This document shows positions 8,338-16,475 of a stretch of DNA of 64,000 nt, one piece after another. The notes under the pieces were generated by a model. It searched no databases. It was not told the DNA's origin and saw only the letters and a list, made by a program, of their open reading frames with translations. The stretch is from Myroides sp. NP-2 (GTDB lineage: Bacteria > Bacteroidota > Bacteroidia > Flavobacteriales > Flavobacteriaceae), in NCBI RefSeq assembly GCF_014145665.1, contig NZ_JACHTD010000011.1, forward strand, positions 62,001 to 126,000, read 5' to 3'. The position numbers were made by a program, and so were the translations under genes. Numbering within the stretch: the stretch's first letter is position 1; each line of letters begins with the position of its first letter.

Positions 8338-8964
8338 TTAATATGTATCACGTTTTTTTATACCATCAATTTTACTAGATGGTAAATTTAGATAAATACC
8401 ACTAACTTTTTTAGGAAGGGCAATCATATACTCTATAATAACATTTATTAATTCAAATAATTGATTTACAATCTCTTGGCTATCTGTGTCAATTTGACCT
8501 GGGTGTACAGCATCATTTCCAGTTACTCTTACAACATCAAGTGATTGTTGAACTATTTCAGGAAGTCCCTTTTTTACCAAGCTTTTTATATCATTATTTA
8601 TATTGTCACCTTGTTCTCCTAATTCTTTGCATAGAATTTGTATAGCAAGCCTAAGAAGAGCTGCTGCTCCTCTAGGAGATTTATTTTGAATAGAAGCAGC
8701 TTCAAGATATAAAGTTTTTACACTTTCAGGCATTTCAGTATTTGGAAAAGGGGCATTTCCATTTTCTGGATAGAACATTTTATCTTTTATCCAAATCGAA
8801 TACTCGTTGCAATGTTGACATTTTGCAGATCCCAAAATATCATATTGTGAAAGTCCATTATGGTAAAAGTCCATACTTCTAGCATGCCATTCTTGTTTGG
8901 CTAAAACTCCACAATGTGGGCAAGTGAATGATTTTTCGTTTAATTTAGGTTGTATGTATTTCAT
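8338..8964 (-). CDS. DUF4145 protein with N-terminal zinc ribbon
   Basis: Protein of 208 residues. The N-terminus carries two CxxC knuckles (FTCPHCG and SAKCQHCNEYSIW), likely binding zinc. The C-terminal half (about 95-190) is a DUF4145 domain: SPRGAAALLRLAIQILC, a central charged stretch and the conserved N-D-A-x-H-P-G (GNDAVHPGQ). DUF4145 often occurs in accessory islands and in fusions with restriction or HEPN-type defence proteins, but the molecular function is not established. Location in a decayed island next to tRNA-Ala suggests transfer. It has its own terminator. Confidence 0.75.
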   Translation of the reverse strand: MKYIQPKLNEKSFTCPHCGVLAKQEWHARSMDFYHNGLSQYDILGSAKCQHCNEYSIWIKDKMFYPENGNAPFPNTEMPESVKTLYLEAASIQNKSPRGAAALLRLAIQILCKELGEQGDNINNDIKSLVKKGLPEIVQQSLDVVRVTGNDAVHPGQIDTDSQEIVNQLFELINVIIEYMIALPKKVSGIYLNLPSSKIDGIKKRDTY

Positions 8965-9124
8965 AATTTGATTTTAATACTTGAATAAAGATAATTAAAT
9001 CTTTTTAACATATAATATTGATACACCTGACAAAAAAATGGTACACCTAAATGTATGCCTTAAACAAGAAGAAAGAGGAGTGAGGTGAATAGGTATTTAA
9101 CTGAATAGTAGTTGTTAAAAACAA

Positions 9125-9151
9125 AAAAAGCCACCTATTAGGTAGCTTTTT
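9125..9151 (-). terminator. Terminator downstream of tRNA-Ala
   Basis: Imperfect stem AAAAAGC-C-ACCTA / GGT-A-GCTTTTT at 9125-9151, 10 bp past the 3' end of the reverse-strand tRNA, with a T run on that strand. Confidence 0.6.
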
Positions 9152-9160
9152 ATATAAAAG

Positions 9161-9234
9161 TGGAGAAGATGGGGCTCGAACCCACGACCTCTTGACTGCC
9201 AGTCAAGCACTCTAGCCAACTGAGCTACATCCCC
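9161..9234 (-). tRNA. tRNA-Ala (GGC anticodon)
   Basis: The reverse complement folds as a 74-nt cloverleaf: acceptor GGGGATG pairs with CTTCTCC and contains the G3-U70 wobble, the identity element of alanine tRNA; D arm GCTC/GAGT; anticodon arm CTTGA-CTGGCAG-TCAAG with anticodon GGC after T33; T arm GTGGG-TTCGAGC-CCCAT; discriminator A. One mismatch (T6-T67) occurs in the acceptor stem. The encoded 3' end is A then C, so CCA is probably added post-transcriptionally. Confidence 0.95.
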
Positions 9235-9248
9235 AACCTTGTTCTTTT

Positions 9249-9791
9249 TTATCGATTTTTGCTTTCGATCAAAAGTTCCGCTAACATACTCATTTTTTTT
9301 CGATATACGTCAGATAATTCATTATTTATATACAAATCCATATTGCTAATGGGAATGCTATAAGGTAATGACCAGGCTCTTAATGCTTTAGCAACATTGT
9401 CTAGGGCTTGAATTCCCTGCATGGCTTGATTTCCTGCTGACCAACACGTAAAACCAACTACTTTATTGGTTAAATACGCTGGCATATCTCGGGCAGTTAA
9501 CTCTAACCAATCCAAGGCATTTTTCATGACACCTGTCATTCCTCCGTGATATAAAGGGGTTAACCAAATCATCACATCCGCAGAGCGGAAGGCCTCGATA
9601 AATCGATGTACATCTTGAGGAGGGGTTTCCATGTGTTTTGCTTGGAATATAGGGATCTGATAATCAGATAAGTGTACTTGTTCTACCTCTAGATTAGCCT
9701 TTATGAATTCGTCCGCATAGTATTGTGCAATACGTCGTGACGTTCTAAAAGATTCTTCATCCAAAGAACCATTAAAAATTAAAGCTTTCAT
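9249..9791 (-). CDS. NADPH-dependent FMN reductase family protein
   Basis: Flavodoxin-fold oxidoreductase of 180 residues, transferring electrons from NAD(P)H to FMN, quinones or similar acceptors in the cytosol. The N-terminus MKALIFNGSLDEESFRTSR is the FMN phosphate loop; WLTPLYHGGMTGVMKNALD is the diagnostic P-x-Y-x-G-G-x-x-G-x-x-K-N-x-L-D motif of the NADPH-dependent FMN reductase/chromate reductase family. Length is normal. It stands alone, 14 bp upstream of the tRNA-Ala gene on the same strand, and may share its transcript. Confidence 0.85.
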   Translation of the reverse strand: MKALIFNGSLDEESFRTSRRIAQYYADEFIKANLEVEQVHLSDYQIPIFQAKHMETPPQDVHRFIEAFRSADVMIWLTPLYHGGMTGVMKNALDWLELTARDMPAYLTNKVVGFTCWSAGNQAMQGIQALDNVAKALRAWSLPYSIPISNMDLYINNELSDVYRKKMSMLAELLIESKNR

Positions 9792-9871
9792 AAAACTATT
9801 AAGTGTTTTTTTTACGGCCTAAATTTACGATAAATATTTGTGATGCGACTCTTTTCCCCTGCTAAAATCAC

Positions 9872-10675
9872 TTATTCCTGTTCTGAGACGAACTGTTTGG
9901 GAATGAAGCCAAACATCAATAGTAATTTGTCGTCTTGGTATAAATTCAGGGTTTGTTCGGCTACGTCAAAAGAAAAAGTCTCTCCATCTATAAGGTCAAT
10001 AAACTCCTTTTCCATTTGTTTGCGATTGGTTGATGCACATTCTTTTTTCTTTACCTCCAAGTCCATGAACTGTATCTTATTGAATGCGTTTGAAATAGCA
10101 ATCTTTCCTGTGAAATAGCTACAACCTGTATAACCAGAAACGGTATTTTCCTTAAAGTCAAAGGTGAGATAGGGATGGTAAACCTTATCGCTGTTTCCCT
10201 TAAATTGAATCAGCTTCCATGCAAAGCGCTCAATATAGTTGAGTATTGGATTTTGCGGTTTCATCGAAAAGACAAACGTTTGCTTTTTTTCATTGACCAT
10301 AGTCAATACCCCTTGATCTGTGGTAATGCGAATTTTTTGATCACTCATACCAGCCAAGAATTCTTTTTCGAAAGCATTGACATGCTGCGTGCATTCCCTA
10401 TCATTAGTGATGATCTTATCCGTGAGTATTTGCGTATAGTGTTTGCGTTCTTTAATACGCCTCAGCGGTAAAATATAGTTGTTACAACCGGCAAAACCTT
10501 TAATCTCGTATTTTAACGTATTGATTTGTAGGGTAGTTTGTCTTTGTATAGGAAGCGTATTTGTGGTTTTTGTTAAGATCCAGGTGGTGTTCAATATCGA
10601 GTCCTGAGGGATTTGAGCCATAGTCATACTGCTAAATATGGACAAAAAGAAGAGGATGATGTAGTGTTTATTCAT
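9872..10675 (-). CDS. META-domain (HslJ-like) secreted protein
   Basis: Exported protein of 267 residues (signal peptide MNKHYIILFFLSIFSSMTMA). It contains two META-like repeats: the first from LNTTWILTKTTN with FAGCNNYILPL and the second from RFAWKLIQFKG with YTGCSYFTGKI. Both have the G-C-N/S-x-Y/F core and the pattern W-x-L then F-E/K-x-x-L seen in HslJ. META proteins are heat-shock or antibiotic-stress related envelope proteins without known enzymatic activity. It is divergent from pyrR and monocistronic. Confidence 0.75.
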   Translation of the reverse strand: MNKHYIILFFLSIFSSMTMAQIPQDSILNTTWILTKTTNTLPIQRQTTLQINTLKYEIKGFAGCNNYILPLRRIKERKHYTQILTDKIITNDRECTQHVNAFEKEFLAGMSDQKIRITTDQGVLTMVNEKKQTFVFSMKPQNPILNYIERFAWKLIQFKGNSDKVYHPYLTFDFKENTVSGYTGCSYFTGKIAISNAFNKIQFMDLEVKKKECASTNRKQMEKEFIDLIDGETFSFDVAEQTLNLYQDDKLLLMFGFIPKQFVSEQE

Positions 10676-10789
10676 GATTCAAGCAGTTTTTTTTATAGGC
10701 ATTTAAAGATAGTAAATTAACTTTTGATATTGCGTTTTTTGTATGGTTAACTTCATCCTAATATGTAAAGCGGAAACAAAGCATCGCTT

Positions 10790-10820
10790 AAAACCCAAAA
10801 AAGGGTGGTTTTATCTTTTT
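10790..10820 (+). promoter_or_regulatory. Terminator-like hairpin upstream of pyrR (possible attenuator)
   Basis: Stem AAAACC (10790-10795) / GGTTTT (10807-10812) followed by ATCTTTTT on the forward strand. The gene to the left runs on the other strand, so a forward terminator here would have no upstream gene to end; it could attenuate transcripts started further up or serve as an isolated hairpin. A second weak stem AAGCG/CGCTT sits at about 10768-10789. Confidence 0.35.
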
Positions 10821-10837
10821 AAATTATTGGGGATAAA

Positions 10838-10869
10838 TTGTGAGGGTAGCATAATTAATTGTAATTTTA
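10838..10869 (+). promoter_or_regulatory. Probable pyrR promoter
   Basis: TTG at 10838-10840, 21-bp spacer, TAATTTTA at 10862-10869: one mismatch from the Bacteroidota -33/-7 consensus TTG/TAnnTTTG. It would start mRNA about 20 nt before the pyrR ATG, leaving no room for a PyrR attenuator in that transcript. Confidence 0.45.
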
Positions 10870-10894
10870 CCCTCCAAACACAACTCTTTTTTAT

Positions 10895-11443
10895 ATGAAT
10901 CCAAAAGTATTACTTACTTCAAAAGAGATTGATATTATTCTTCATCGTTTGGCCTGTCAGTTGGTAGAAAATCACCTTGATTTTTCTGACACCTTACTAA
11001 TTGGTATTCAGCCTCGTGGTAAATACCTTGCAAAGCGAATTCAAGCCATTTTAGAGAAAGAGTATGGTATCGTAGATATTCCATTGGGATATTTAGATAT
11101 TACTTTTTTCCGTGATGATTTTAGGAGAAATCAAAAGCCACTTGAAGCCAATCGAACTGAAATAGATTTTCTTGTTGAAGATAAGAAAGTCGTTTTTATA
11201 GATGACGTTTTATATACAGGGCGCAGCATTCGTGCTGCCCTAACGGCTATTCAGTCGTTTGGACGACCTGCAGAAATAGAATTATTGGTGTTGATCGATA
11301 GACGCTTTAGTCGTCATTTGCCGATCCAACCCGATTATAGAGGAAGACAAGTAGATGCTTTTGATCGTGAAGCGGTACGCGTACACTGGTCAGAAGACGG
11401 ATCAAGCGACTGCATCTATCTGGAAGAATTTGATCATAATTAA
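10895..11443 (+). CDS. pyrR: PyrR, pyrimidine regulator/uracil phosphoribosyltransferase
   Basis: Phosphoribosyltransferase-fold protein of 182 residues, the normal length for PyrR. The PRPP loop is KKVVFIDDVLYTGRSIRAAL (about residues 92-111); IGIQPRGKYLAKRI gives the R-G substrate segment; VLIDRRFSRHLPIQPDYRG is the PyrR-specific C-terminal signature. In Firmicutes it binds pyr mRNA and promotes attenuation and has minor UPRTase activity; in this phylum the RNA-binding role is less clear. It opens a pyrimidine unit, 21 bp upstream of pyrB. Confidence 0.9.
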   Translation: MNPKVLLTSKEIDIILHRLACQLVENHLDFSDTLLIGIQPRGKYLAKRIQAILEKEYGIVDIPLGYLDITFFRDDFRRNQKPLEANRTEIDFLVEDKKVVFIDDVLYTGRSIRAALTAIQSFGRPAEIELLVLIDRRFSRHLPIQPDYRGRQVDAFDREAVRVHWSEDGSSDCIYLEEFDHN

Positions 11444-11464
11444 ACGGAAAACCTACTTGAAGTA

Positions 11465-12391
11465 ATGAAAGAATTAAGTGTAAATCACCTATTAGGAATA
11501 AAATATATAAATAAAGACGATATTGATTTAATTTTTGAAACGGCGGATCACTTTAAAGAAGTAATCAACAGACCCATCAAAAAAGTACCTTCACTACGAG
11601 ATATTACTATTGCAAATATCTTTTTTGAAAATAGTACGCGAACTAAATTGTCTTTTGAATTAGCACAGAAGCGCCTTTCTGCCGATGTGATCAGTTTTTC
11701 TTCAGCCCAGTCTTCTGTTAAAAAGGGAGAGACATTAATTGATACGGTTAATAATATTTTAGCCATGAAAGTGGACATGGTAGTTATGCGTCATAGCCAT
11801 CCTGGAGCCGCTTATTTTTTGTCTAAAAATGTGAAAGCGAGTATCGTTAATGCGGGAGATGGCGCACATGAACATCCTACGCAAGCCCTACTTGACAGTT
11901 ACTCTATTCGCGAGCGATTGGGTGATGTAGCGGGTAAAAAGGTTGTGATTGTTGGGGATATCTTACACTCACGTGTAGCTTTGTCTAATATTTTTGCTTT
12001 GCAAATGCAAGGAGCAGAAGTGCGCGTTTGTGGTCCCAAAACCTTAATCCCAAAACACATTGAAAGTCTGGGGGTAAAGGTAGAGTCAAACCTGAGAAAA
12101 GCACTAGAGTGGTGTGATGTAGCAAATATGTTGCGCGTGCAAAACGAGCGCTTAGACTTCAGTTATTTCCCCAATACCCGTGAATACGCCCAACAATTTG
12201 GATTGACCAAAGAGATCTTAGACTCCTTGGACAAAGAAATTGTCGTCATGCACCCGGGTCCTATTAATAGAGGAGTTGAGATTACTTCTGATGTAGCGGA
12301 CTCACAGCAATCTGTGATTTTAGATCAGGTAGAAAATGGAGTTGCCATCCGCATGGCGGTTATTTATCTTTTGGCATCAAAGATTAAATAG
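11465..12391 (+). CDS. pyrB: Aspartate carbamoyltransferase catalytic subunit
   Basis: PyrB, 308 residues, condenses carbamoyl phosphate with aspartate in the first committed step of pyrimidine synthesis. The carbamoyl-phosphate signature is STRTKLSFELAQKRL (S-T-R-T), with HEHPTQALLDSYSIRE for the H-P-x-Q motif and MHPGPINRGVEI near the C-terminus for aspartate binding. Length and domains are complete. No pyrI regulatory subunit follows. It shares the transcript with pyrR (21-bp gap) and probably with the small gene 30 bp downstream. Confidence 0.95.
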   Translation: MKELSVNHLLGIKYINKDDIDLIFETADHFKEVINRPIKKVPSLRDITIANIFFENSTRTKLSFELAQKRLSADVISFSSAQSSVKKGETLIDTVNNILAMKVDMVVMRHSHPGAAYFLSKNVKASIVNAGDGAHEHPTQALLDSYSIRERLGDVAGKKVVIVGDILHSRVALSNIFALQMQGAEVRVCGPKTLIPKHIESLGVKVESNLRKALEWCDVANMLRVQNERLDFSYFPNTREYAQQFGLTKEILDSLDKEIVVMHPGPINRGVEITSDVADSQQSVILDQVENGVAIRMAVIYLLASKIK

Positions 12392-12421
12392 CTATTTTAG
12401 TGCCATCAAAATTAGTATACA

Positions 12422-12763
12422 ATGAAAGTTACAGAAAAAGGACATACCAAAGTAATCCAAATCGGAACGGATACCATTGCAGGCGTATTGCAAAAAATAA
12501 CAGCGCAGTACCAAGCTTTGTTTATGGATTATAACCTAGTGATCGACTTGTCAGGTTCACAAGAAGAGGTAACCGAAGACAAATTGGAAGCTATTGAAGA
12601 ATTGGCCATTGAGCATATGGAAGAGGCAAATAAATCATTTGTCATCGTAACAGAAGCCGTGAACTTTAACGATTTTGATGGAGATCTAATTGTAGTGCCT
12701 ACCAAACAAGAGGCCTTCGATTTGATCGAAATGGACGAAATACAACGCGATTTAGAATTATAA
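12422..12763 (+). CDS. Small conserved protein upstream of rnz, STAS-like fold possible
   Basis: A cytosolic 113-residue protein. I recognise it only as the small gene that commonly precedes rnz in flavobacteria. The pattern of alternating strands and helices (YNLVIDLSG, KSFVIVTEAV, LIVVPTKQEAFDLIEMDEI) resembles an anti-sigma-antagonist (STAS) fold, but I see no clear phosphorylatable Ser motif. It follows pyrB by 30 bp and ends at a strong terminator, so it is the last gene of the pyrR-pyrB unit. Confidence 0.6.
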   Translation: MKVTEKGHTKVIQIGTDTIAGVLQKITAQYQALFMDYNLVIDLSGSQEEVTEDKLEAIEELAIEHMEEANKSFVIVTEAVNFNDFDGDLIVVPTKQEAFDLIEMDEIQRDLEL

Positions 12764-12770
12764 AGAACAG

Positions 12771-12799
12771 AAAAGGCTTAAGTAATTAAGCCTTTTTCT
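12771..12799 (+). terminator. Terminator of the pyrR-pyrB unit
   Basis: Perfect 11-bp stem AAAAGGCTTAA (12771-12781) / TTAAGCCTTTT (12786-12796) with loop GTAA and a following T-rich run. It lies before the rnz start and makes the ATG at 12801 an unlikely start codon. Confidence 0.8.
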
Positions 12800-12857
12800 T
12801 TTGCATGATAGGGGCTTTTTCGTACCTTACATCCACAAACTATTAAATTCTGATCTA

Positions 12858-13766
12858 TTGAAACTTACTATATTAGGTTGTTATGCCGCAACACCAAGAA
12901 CCATGACCAATCCCACCTCTCAGGTGTTAGAACTGAATGGTCATATGTTTTTAATCGATGCGGGAGAGGGAACCCAAATTCAATTGCGCAAGAACAAGAT
13001 TAAGTTTCAGCGAATTAACCACGTCTTTATTTCCCATTTACACGGTGACCACTTCTTTGGGTTGATCGGATTGATCTCCACCTTTTCCTTGTTAAATAGA
13101 CAAAGTGATTTACACGTTTACGGTCCCAAAGGGATCAAAGAAATTATCTTGTTGCAATTGCGATTGAGCAATTCCTATACAGGATATGGATTGTATTTTC
13201 ACGAGTTAGAAAGCAAAGAAAGTGTAGTCGTTTTTGAAGATGAACGCGTAGTAGTACGCACCATTCCCTTGGATCATCGCGTTTACACCAATGGGTATTT
13301 GTTTGAATCAAAACCTGGAGATCGAAAACTGAGAATAGGGGCTATTGAAGACCTGGAAATTGATCGTTGTTACTATCAAAAAATTAAACAAGGCGGCAAT
13401 ATTACCTTAGACGATGGTACGGTTATCCAAAATAAGGATATTACCTATGATCCCGAGCCAACGGAAAGCTACGCTTTTTGTTCGGATACCTATTATTCAG
13501 AAGCCATTGTGCCAATAATAAAAGGAGTCGATGCCTTGTATCACGAAAGTACATTTCTCGAGTCCGAATCGCATTATACGGAGCGAACCAAACACTGTAC
13601 GGCCAAACAAGCGGCTACCATTGCAAAACTCGCTCAGGCTAAGGTGCTTATATTAGGACACTATTCTACGCGTTACACCGATATTACCGCTTTTAAAACA
13701 GAAGCTGAAGAAGTTTTTGACGGAACGATTTTAAATGCCGATGATGGTGTTATCTTTGATCTTTAA
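12858..13766 (+). CDS. rnz: Ribonuclease Z (tRNA 3' processing endonuclease)
   Basis: Metallo-beta-lactamase-fold endonuclease that removes 3' trailers of tRNA precursors. I chose the TTG at 12858 because it gives the standard N-terminus (M)KLTILGCYAATPRT and 302 residues, the usual flavobacterial length; an ATG at 12801 in the same frame lies against a terminator hairpin and would add 19 unrelated residues. The zinc motif is SHLHGDHFFGL, with further ligands in YHESTFLESE and LGHYSTRY. An exosite region occupies about 150-210. Since the tRNA-Ala here lacks an encoded CCA, RNase Z processing fits. It probably starts the rnz-pdxH-Smr run. Confidence 0.9.
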   Translation: MKLTILGCYAATPRTMTNPTSQVLELNGHMFLIDAGEGTQIQLRKNKIKFQRINHVFISHLHGDHFFGLIGLISTFSLLNRQSDLHVYGPKGIKEIILLQLRLSNSYTGYGLYFHELESKESVVVFEDERVVVRTIPLDHRVYTNGYLFESKPGDRKLRIGAIEDLEIDRCYYQKIKQGGNITLDDGTVIQNKDITYDPEPTESYAFCSDTYYSEAIVPIIKGVDALYHESTFLESESHYTERTKHCTAKQAATIAKLAQAKVLILGHYSTRYTDITAFKTEAEEVFDGTILNADDGVIFDL

Positions 13767-13782
13767 TTCCTAAATCTAGAGC

Positions 13783-14430
13783 ATGAGTGATTTAAGTAAC
13801 TATAGAAAATCATACGAAAAACAAGTATTGATCGAAACTGAAGTGGACCAAAATCCCATGATGCAATTCCGTCATTGGTTTTGTGAAGTAGAAGACTTCG
13901 GTGGAGTAGAGGAAGTCAATGCAATGACAGTTTCCTCCATAGGATTGGATGGATTTCCAAAAGCGAGAGTGGTCTTGTTGAAATCTTATGACGAAAATGG
14001 ATTCGTGTTTTTTACGAATTATAATTCGGAAAAAGGCAAGGCAATTTTAGCTAACCCACAGGTGTGTTTGTCATTTTTTTGGCCGTCGATGGAACGTCAA
14101 GTGATCATCAAGGGTATTGCAAAAAAAGTGTCAGAACAACAATCGGATAACTACTTCGACAGTCGACCGCTGGGGAGTCGCTTAGGCGCTATTGTATCCA
14201 ATCAAAGCGAAGTTGTTTCTTCCTATGACGAACTCGTACAAGCATTGAAAACACTGGAGAATAACGCTGTGGAAGGCGAAGTAAAACGACCTAAAAACTG
14301 GGGAGGCTTTTGCGTTGCACCGGTTAGTATTGAATTTTGGCAAGGAAGACCAAATCGATTACACGATCGTATTCGATATACCCTTACGGAAGATCAGCTG
14401 GATTGGACGTTGGAGCGCTTAGCCCCTTAA
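13783..14430 (+). CDS. pdxH: Pyridoxamine/pyridoxine 5'-phosphate oxidase
   Basis: FMN enzyme of 215 residues that oxidises pyridoxine or pyridoxamine 5'-phosphate to pyridoxal 5'-phosphate with O2. FMN/substrate motifs are FPKARVVLLKSYDENG with FFTNYNSEKGKAI, RQVIIKGIAKKVS and the C-terminal EFWQGRPNRLHDR. The length matches E. coli PdxH. It follows rnz by 16 bp, and a small membrane gene follows after 13 bp, so the genes are likely co-transcribed. It would supply PLP for enzymes such as the cysteine desulfurase at 21.8 kb. Confidence 0.95.
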   Translation: MSDLSNYRKSYEKQVLIETEVDQNPMMQFRHWFCEVEDFGGVEEVNAMTVSSIGLDGFPKARVVLLKSYDENGFVFFTNYNSEKGKAILANPQVCLSFFWPSMERQVIIKGIAKKVSEQQSDNYFDSRPLGSRLGAIVSNQSEVVSSYDELVQALKTLENNAVEGEVKRPKNWGGFCVAPVSIEFWQGRPNRLHDRIRYTLTEDQLDWTLERLAP

Positions 14431-14443
14431 GAAAGATAAACAC

Positions 14444-14704
14444 ATGAAAATACAAAAAATAGTACTACCACTTGCCGTAGTAGCCTTTATGATCTGGGCT
14501 TTGATGGAACAAGCATCGGAACAACCTAAACTGTGGGTACAAATAATCGGAGTAGCTTTATTCTTTATAGCTATGGCGCGTTTGATGCAAAAAACACCGA
14601 GTAATAAACCTAAAGAATCCTTGGTCATTCGAACGGATCGTCAAGCAATAGAAGAGGAGCAAGCGGAAGAAATGTATTCGATAACAGATGAAACAAAAAA
14701 ATAA
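14444..14704 (+). CDS. Small membrane protein, unknown function
   Basis: An 86-residue protein with two predicted membrane helices (IVLPLAVVAFMIWALM and LWVQIIGVALFFIAMARLM) and an acidic-rich hydrophilic C-terminal tail. I do not recognise the family beyond being a common type of small flavobacterial membrane protein. It sits tightly between pdxH and the Smr gene (13 and 11 bp gaps), which supports that it is real and co-transcribed. Confidence 0.65.
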   Translation: MKIQKIVLPLAVVAFMIWALMEQASEQPKLWVQIIGVALFFIAMARLMQKTPSNKPKESLVIRTDRQAIEEEQAEEMYSITDETKK

Positions 14705-14715
14705 TTTCAAGTAAG

Positions 14716-15276
14716 ATGTTGAGTAAAGGAGATTACGTACAAGTATTGGATGAAAACGAAGAGGGCATTGTCATCAATCTAATCGGTGATCAAGTAACCA
14801 TTGAAACGAAAGATGGTTTTGTTTTGAATTATAAGCCGTCAGAGTTATTGAAAATAGTCAAAGAGGACGAGGTAGATTTTAGAGCAGCAAGTTCAAAAGG
14901 ATCTATTCAAGAAGCCTTAGAAAGCAAAGTAGAGCCCAAAAAACGCTCTTTTGTAAAGGAAAAGAAATCGCGTAAAGAGGAGTTTATTCTCGAAGTTGAT
15001 TTGCATATCGAAAAGCTAACTAAAGACTATAAACGCATGGAAAAGCACGATATGTTGACCTTACAACTGGATGCGGCAAGAGGACAGCTAGAATTTGCTA
15101 TTCGCAACCGTATTCCGCGTATTGTTTTCATTCACGGCGTGGGAGAAGGTGTCTTAAAAGCAGAACTCGAATTTTTGTTTAGCCGATACGCAGAGGTTGT
15201 TGCAGAAGATGCAAACTACCAAAAATACGGCGTTGGAGCTATGCAAATTTACATCAAACAAAATCCAAATCGATAA
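14716..15276 (+). CDS. Smr-domain protein
   Basis: Protein of 186 residues with an N-terminal SH3-like beta domain (KGDYVQVLDENEEGIVI, about residues 3-50), a charged linker and a C-terminal Smr domain (about 95-183) with LEVDLHIEKL and FIHGVGEGVLKAEL. The D-L-H and H-G-x-G motifs are the nuclease/nucleic-acid-binding signatures of MutS2-type Smr domains; in ribosome rescue, Smr proteins cleave mRNA at stalled or collided ribosomes. A longer DUF2027-Smr form is common in Bacteroidota; this shorter version may correspond to it. It is the last gene before a bidirectional terminator. Confidence 0.8.
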   Translation: MLSKGDYVQVLDENEEGIVINLIGDQVTIETKDGFVLNYKPSELLKIVKEDEVDFRAASSKGSIQEALESKVEPKKRSFVKEKKSRKEEFILEVDLHIEKLTKDYKRMEKHDMLTLQLDAARGQLEFAIRNRIPRIVFIHGVGEGVLKAELEFLFSRYAEVVAEDANYQKYGVGAMQIYIKQNPNR

Positions 15277-15280
15277 ATAA

Positions 15281-15309
15281 AAAAATCCCCAGCTAATATG
15301 GGGATTTTT
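15281..15309. terminator. Bidirectional terminator between convergent genes
   Basis: Stem AAAAATCCCC (15281-15290) / GGGGATTTTT (15300-15309), with A and T runs on both sides, between the Smr gene and the reverse-strand lipoprotein gene. Confidence 0.85.
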
Positions 15310-15329
15310 TTATTTAGGGTAATCCTATT

Positions 15330-16343
15330 TTATTCTTGTACGAATGTTCCAAATGGTAAGATTGTTTTGTGGAACGTTAAGTTATCATATAAAGCTTTCA
15401 TGAAAACCACATTTTTTAACGTGATTTCGTGTCTTAGTTTAGGCTCTTCATCTCCTGCAGGTCTTGTCCATCGCGTATTGATGACAATTTCTCCCACAGT
15501 AGCACTCCAATTTTCTACTAAGCGATTGTTGTTCGCTGGAGTATTTCCTGGTATATCTCCTTCGTTTTCACAAACTTCTGTGAAGTTAATTCCCGCACGT
15601 GCATATTGTCTGTAAACCAATGGACGTGTATCGGATAATGGAATAACTTTTTCACCTTCTTCTGTTGGGAAATCTGAAGCAGCCAATTGAAGTATCATCG
15701 CTTCTTTATCGGAAAGCGTAATCCACTGCGTTTGACATGCGTTAATTGTTTTTAGCGTATTGTCGTTGTTTAAAAACTTAAATGCAAGGGTGTTCGATCG
15801 ATAGTTGTTGGTACCGAAAGGCATGCGATCGTATTTAATACTCGTTTCTCCATCTTGGAAGTTAACGTTCAAAATGGTGAAATTGTATTGGTAGGTTAGC
15901 CCCACAGAATGATCGCCAATCAATTCAGTAAGGTCGTTGTTTCGAATAGAAACCATGCGCTGTGTGCGCAATGTTGCTCCTGGTGAAGCTTGAATCTCTT
16001 CTACAACTGTTGGAACACTTGGCGATGGAAATGTACAAATAGAGGTATTCTCCACTCTGCCGTTGTATTTTCTATAGGCTAAACTCGTGTTTGTTCCATC
16101 GATCTCCACGTCAACCACTGAAATACTCTCATCACGCATGAAATTATCCATGTCTGCAATTAAAATAAAAGCATCCGTTTCCTTTAATTTGTAGAAAACT
16201 TTTGCCCCATCTCCTTGGTCTGAACAGCGGTTTACCGTTGTTACAGTAGAGAAATCAATATCATTGTAGGTAAGCTTGCCATCGTCGCAAGAACTTAATC
16301 CGAATAAGCAAATAGCAGTAGCTAGCGTATAAACCTTTTTCAT
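15330..16343 (-). CDS. Lipoprotein of unknown function
   Basis: Protein of 337 residues with a lipoprotein signal peptide (lipobox LSSC at about 16-19, then DDGKLTYNDIDF). The mature part is beta-rich with repeated N/T-rich segments and two Cys pairs (NRCSDQ, ICTFPS, NACQTQW, EVCENEG). I do not recognise a domain. It is likely anchored to the outer membrane. It is monocistronic, convergent with the Smr gene and divergent from the sugar transporter. Confidence 0.65.
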   Translation of the reverse strand: MKKVYTLATAICLFGLSSCDDGKLTYNDIDFSTVTTVNRCSDQGDGAKVFYKLKETDAFILIADMDNFMRDESISVVDVEIDGTNTSLAYRKYNGRVENTSICTFPSPSVPTVVEEIQASPGATLRTQRMVSIRNNDLTELIGDHSVGLTYQYNFTILNVNFQDGETSIKYDRMPFGTNNYRSNTLAFKFLNNDNTLKTINACQTQWITLSDKEAMILQLAASDFPTEEGEKVIPLSDTRPLVYRQYARAGINFTEVCENEGDIPGNTPANNNRLVENWSATVGEIVINTRWTRPAGDEEPKLRHEITLKNVVFMKALYDNLTFHKTILPFGTFVQE

Positions 16344-16475
16344 AAAGTAAATATATCGTTATCGAGAGTACAAAAATACTTTTTTTATCTTAAGTAGGGA
16401 CATTTAAGAGCAGATATAGGTTATTTAATTATCTTTGGTTACGTTAAAGATAACTTAAAATATAAGCTGCTCGCT

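Noticed and set aside
12801..12857. Upstream ATG start for rnz
   Set aside because: It lies against the terminator at 12771-12799 and adds 19 residues not found in RNase Z; the TTG at 12858 gives the family N-terminus.
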